Shown piece after piece: positions 62,741 through 64,000 of a stretch of 64,000 bases of DNA. The DNA comes from Bacteroidaceae bacterium. GTDB taxonomy: Bacteria > Bacteroidota > Bacteroidia > Bacteroidales > Barnesiellaceae_A. Each line of letters begins with the position of its first letter. The first letter of the stretch is position 1. Position numbers and translations under genes: made by a program. Under the pieces are notes generated by a model. That model was not told where the DNA came from. It did no database searches and saw nothing but the letters and a program-made list of their open reading frames with translations. Where the stretch lies: contig JAFUOV010000018.1 of the NCBI GenBank assembly GCA_017481745.1, positions 1-64,000 of the forward strand, given 5' to 3'.

Positions 62741-64000
62741 ATGAAAAAATTAACCTTAATCGCTTCTTTGCTTGTTTGCAGTTTCTCTATGATGATGGTT
62801 GCAGAGACTGTCTATCAATGTGACTTTGCAAATGGCTTGGAAGGTTTTACTACTTATGATGAAGATGGTGCCAAACCCAATAACGATGCTATTCAATTTG
62901 GCTTCAATGCCGAAGGCTCTTCTTGGATGCTTGTAGCGAAAGATAAGAATTATTGTGCTGCAAGTAACTCGACATACCAAGGAATGAAGGCGGCAAACGA
63001 CTGGCTTGTAACACCTGCTATCAATGTTACCGAAGCAAATGTCTTCTCGTTTGATGCAGCGACAGTAGGTTATTCAAACGGCACTATGAAGGTTGGTCTA
63101 TTCTCGGTGTATATCTCTACCACAGGTAATGCCGTTGAAGATTTTACAACTGCACTTGCCGTGGAAGAGATGCCTACATCGGAGTGGGAAAACTTTGGTT
63201 ATGACTTGTCGGAGTATGCCGGTAAAACCGTTTACTTGGCTATTGTGAATGAGGCACGTACCAAGGATGCTCTTATTGTAGACAACCTTTTTGTGGGTAC
63301 AATTTCTATGGCGGAGATGACGGCTGTGTACACTCGTATGCAAGAAAATACATCTGCCGGTCAACGTATCCTTGTCAATATGACAATCGGATATATTGAG
63401 AATATTACCTCGATAGATGCAACACTTACATGTGGCGATTTCACAACTCAACGTACCATTACCGATATAGATTTGGAAGCCGGTACCGAGTATTCGTTCC
63501 AATTTAACGAAGCACTTCCTGCTCCTACTGCTGGCGAGCCCCAAGCTTTTGAGGTTTCGGTTGTGTTGAATGGTAAGGAAACCATCAAAACCCAAGGCGA
63601 AATACTTTCACAAGCCTACCAACCTACCAAACGTGTCGTTTGTGAGGAGCAAACCGGTACTTGGTGTGGTGCTTGTCCCCGCGGGCACGTATGTATGGAA
63701 GAGATGGATGAACTCTATCCCGATACATATATAGGTATTGCCTCTCACTTCAATGATATTATGCAGAATTATGATTATAATGCATATTTGAATGGAATGA
63801 TAGGTAAAAGTGCTCCCATTGGTCGTGTGATGCGTAGTGGTGAAGCTTGTGATCCGCTCGACTTCAAGTCGTTGTATAAATATTTTATTGGCACGCCTGC
63901 TTATGCCGATCTCTCGATTAAAGCCGATTATACTGCCGATGGTAAAATCAAGTTGACATCGACTACAACTTTTGCCCTCTCGGCAAGTAATCTGGAGACT
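62741..64000 (+). CDS. Omp28-type protein with cleaved-adhesin domain, 5' part (runs off the window)
   Basis: 420 codons visible from ATG 62741, which is 13 bp after the previous stop and so in the same operon. Signal peptide MKKLTLIASLLVCSFSMMMVA. A cleaved-adhesin/choice-of-anchor jelly roll (about 25-185; GMKAANDWLVTPAINV ... ALIVDNLFVG) is followed by an Ig-like domain (about 190-295), then an Omp28/thioredoxin-like domain with EEQTGTWCGACPRGH (Cys309, Cys312). Here the Trp before CxxC is retained, as in classical thioredoxins. A C-terminal T9SS domain is expected beyond the edge. It has the same module order as the C-terminal half of the fusion at 38436-42200. Confidence 0.88.
   Translation, partial: MKKLTLIASLLVCSFSMMMVAETVYQCDFANGLEGFTTYDEDGAKPNNDAIQFGFNAEGSSWMLVAKDKNYCAASNSTYQGMKAANDWLVTPAINVTEANVFSFDAATVGYSNGTMKVGLFSVYISTTGNAVEDFTTALAVEEMPTSEWENFGYDLSEYAGKTVYLAIVNEARTKDALIVDNLFVGTISMAEMTAVYTRMQENTSAGQRILVNMTIGYIENITSIDATLTCGDFTTQRTITDIDLEAGTEYSFQFNEALPAPTAGEPQAFEVSVVLNGKETIKTQGEILSQAYQPTKRVVCEEQTGTWCGACPRGHVCMEEMDELYPDTYIGIASHFNDIMQNYDYNAYLNGMIGKSAPIGRVMRSGEACDPLDFKSLYKYFIGTPAYADLSIKADYTADGKIKLTSTTTFALSASNLET

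Overview
This window comes from a chromosome of the order Bacteroidales (phylum Bacteroidota), probably a host-associated or plant-fibre-degrading lineage. I do not assign a family. Four things point to the order: type IX secretion (T9SS) C-terminal tails on about ten exported proteins, the fused lpxC-fabZ gene, a serine palmitoyltransferase for sphingolipids, and promoters of the Bacteroidota type (TTG or TTTG, about 20 nt, then TAnnTTTG) in front of many genes. I see no insertion sequence, prophage, CRISPR array, tRNA or rRNA gene.

Layout. 1-8 kb: the tail of a T9SS cargo gene, pnp behind a region with a 14-bp tandem repeat, a convergent DUF2851 gene, then dapB - lepB - a lepB-like pseudoenzyme - wbqC-type gene. 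8-18.4 kb (minus strand): two Omp28-type secreted proteins with CxxC sites, a flavodiiron protein (fprA), a large YD-repeat-like T9SS cargo and a propeller-like T9SS cargo. 18.7-23.4 kb: lpxD - lpxC/fabZ - lpxA on the minus strand, divergent from spt. 23.5-27.3 kb (plus): an AlkD-like repair protein, a Fur-family regulator, purA and a DUF1015 gene. 27.5-35 kb (minus): a PAP2 phosphatase fused to a probable beta-barrel, then a heavy-metal RND efflux operon with two His-rich proteins. 35.2 kb: trxA. 35.6-43.5 kb (minus): two small hypothetical genes, two more T9SS cargos (one a multidomain Omp28 protein) and trpS. 43.7-45.8 kb: a low-molecular-weight tyrosine phosphatase, and an ECF sigma factor with two partner membrane proteins. 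46.3-51.8 kb: a 1,817-residue secreted pectinesterase-like protein carrying a duplicated module. 51.9-57.2 kb (minus): a Dabb protein, an ABC-F ATPase, and an isolated Wzc/Wza pair. 57.4-64 kb (plus): sdaA and then a five-gene operon, TlpA thioredoxin - DUF6029 barrel - Omp28 lipoprotein - small Cys-containing T9SS protein - Omp28/adhesin T9SS protein, which runs off the right edge.

The recurrent theme is exported thioredoxin-fold (Omp28-type) proteins with a CxxC centre, five in 64 kb. They occur alone, beside a propeller-like gene, fused to the same propeller-like module, and in an operon with a periplasmic TlpA protein and an outer-membrane barrel. Taken together they suggest a cell-envelope and surface thiol-redox system. 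Parts of it are known (for instance the surface thioredoxin-like protein HBP35 of Porphyromonas gingivalis), but the route from periplasm to surface suggested here is inference.
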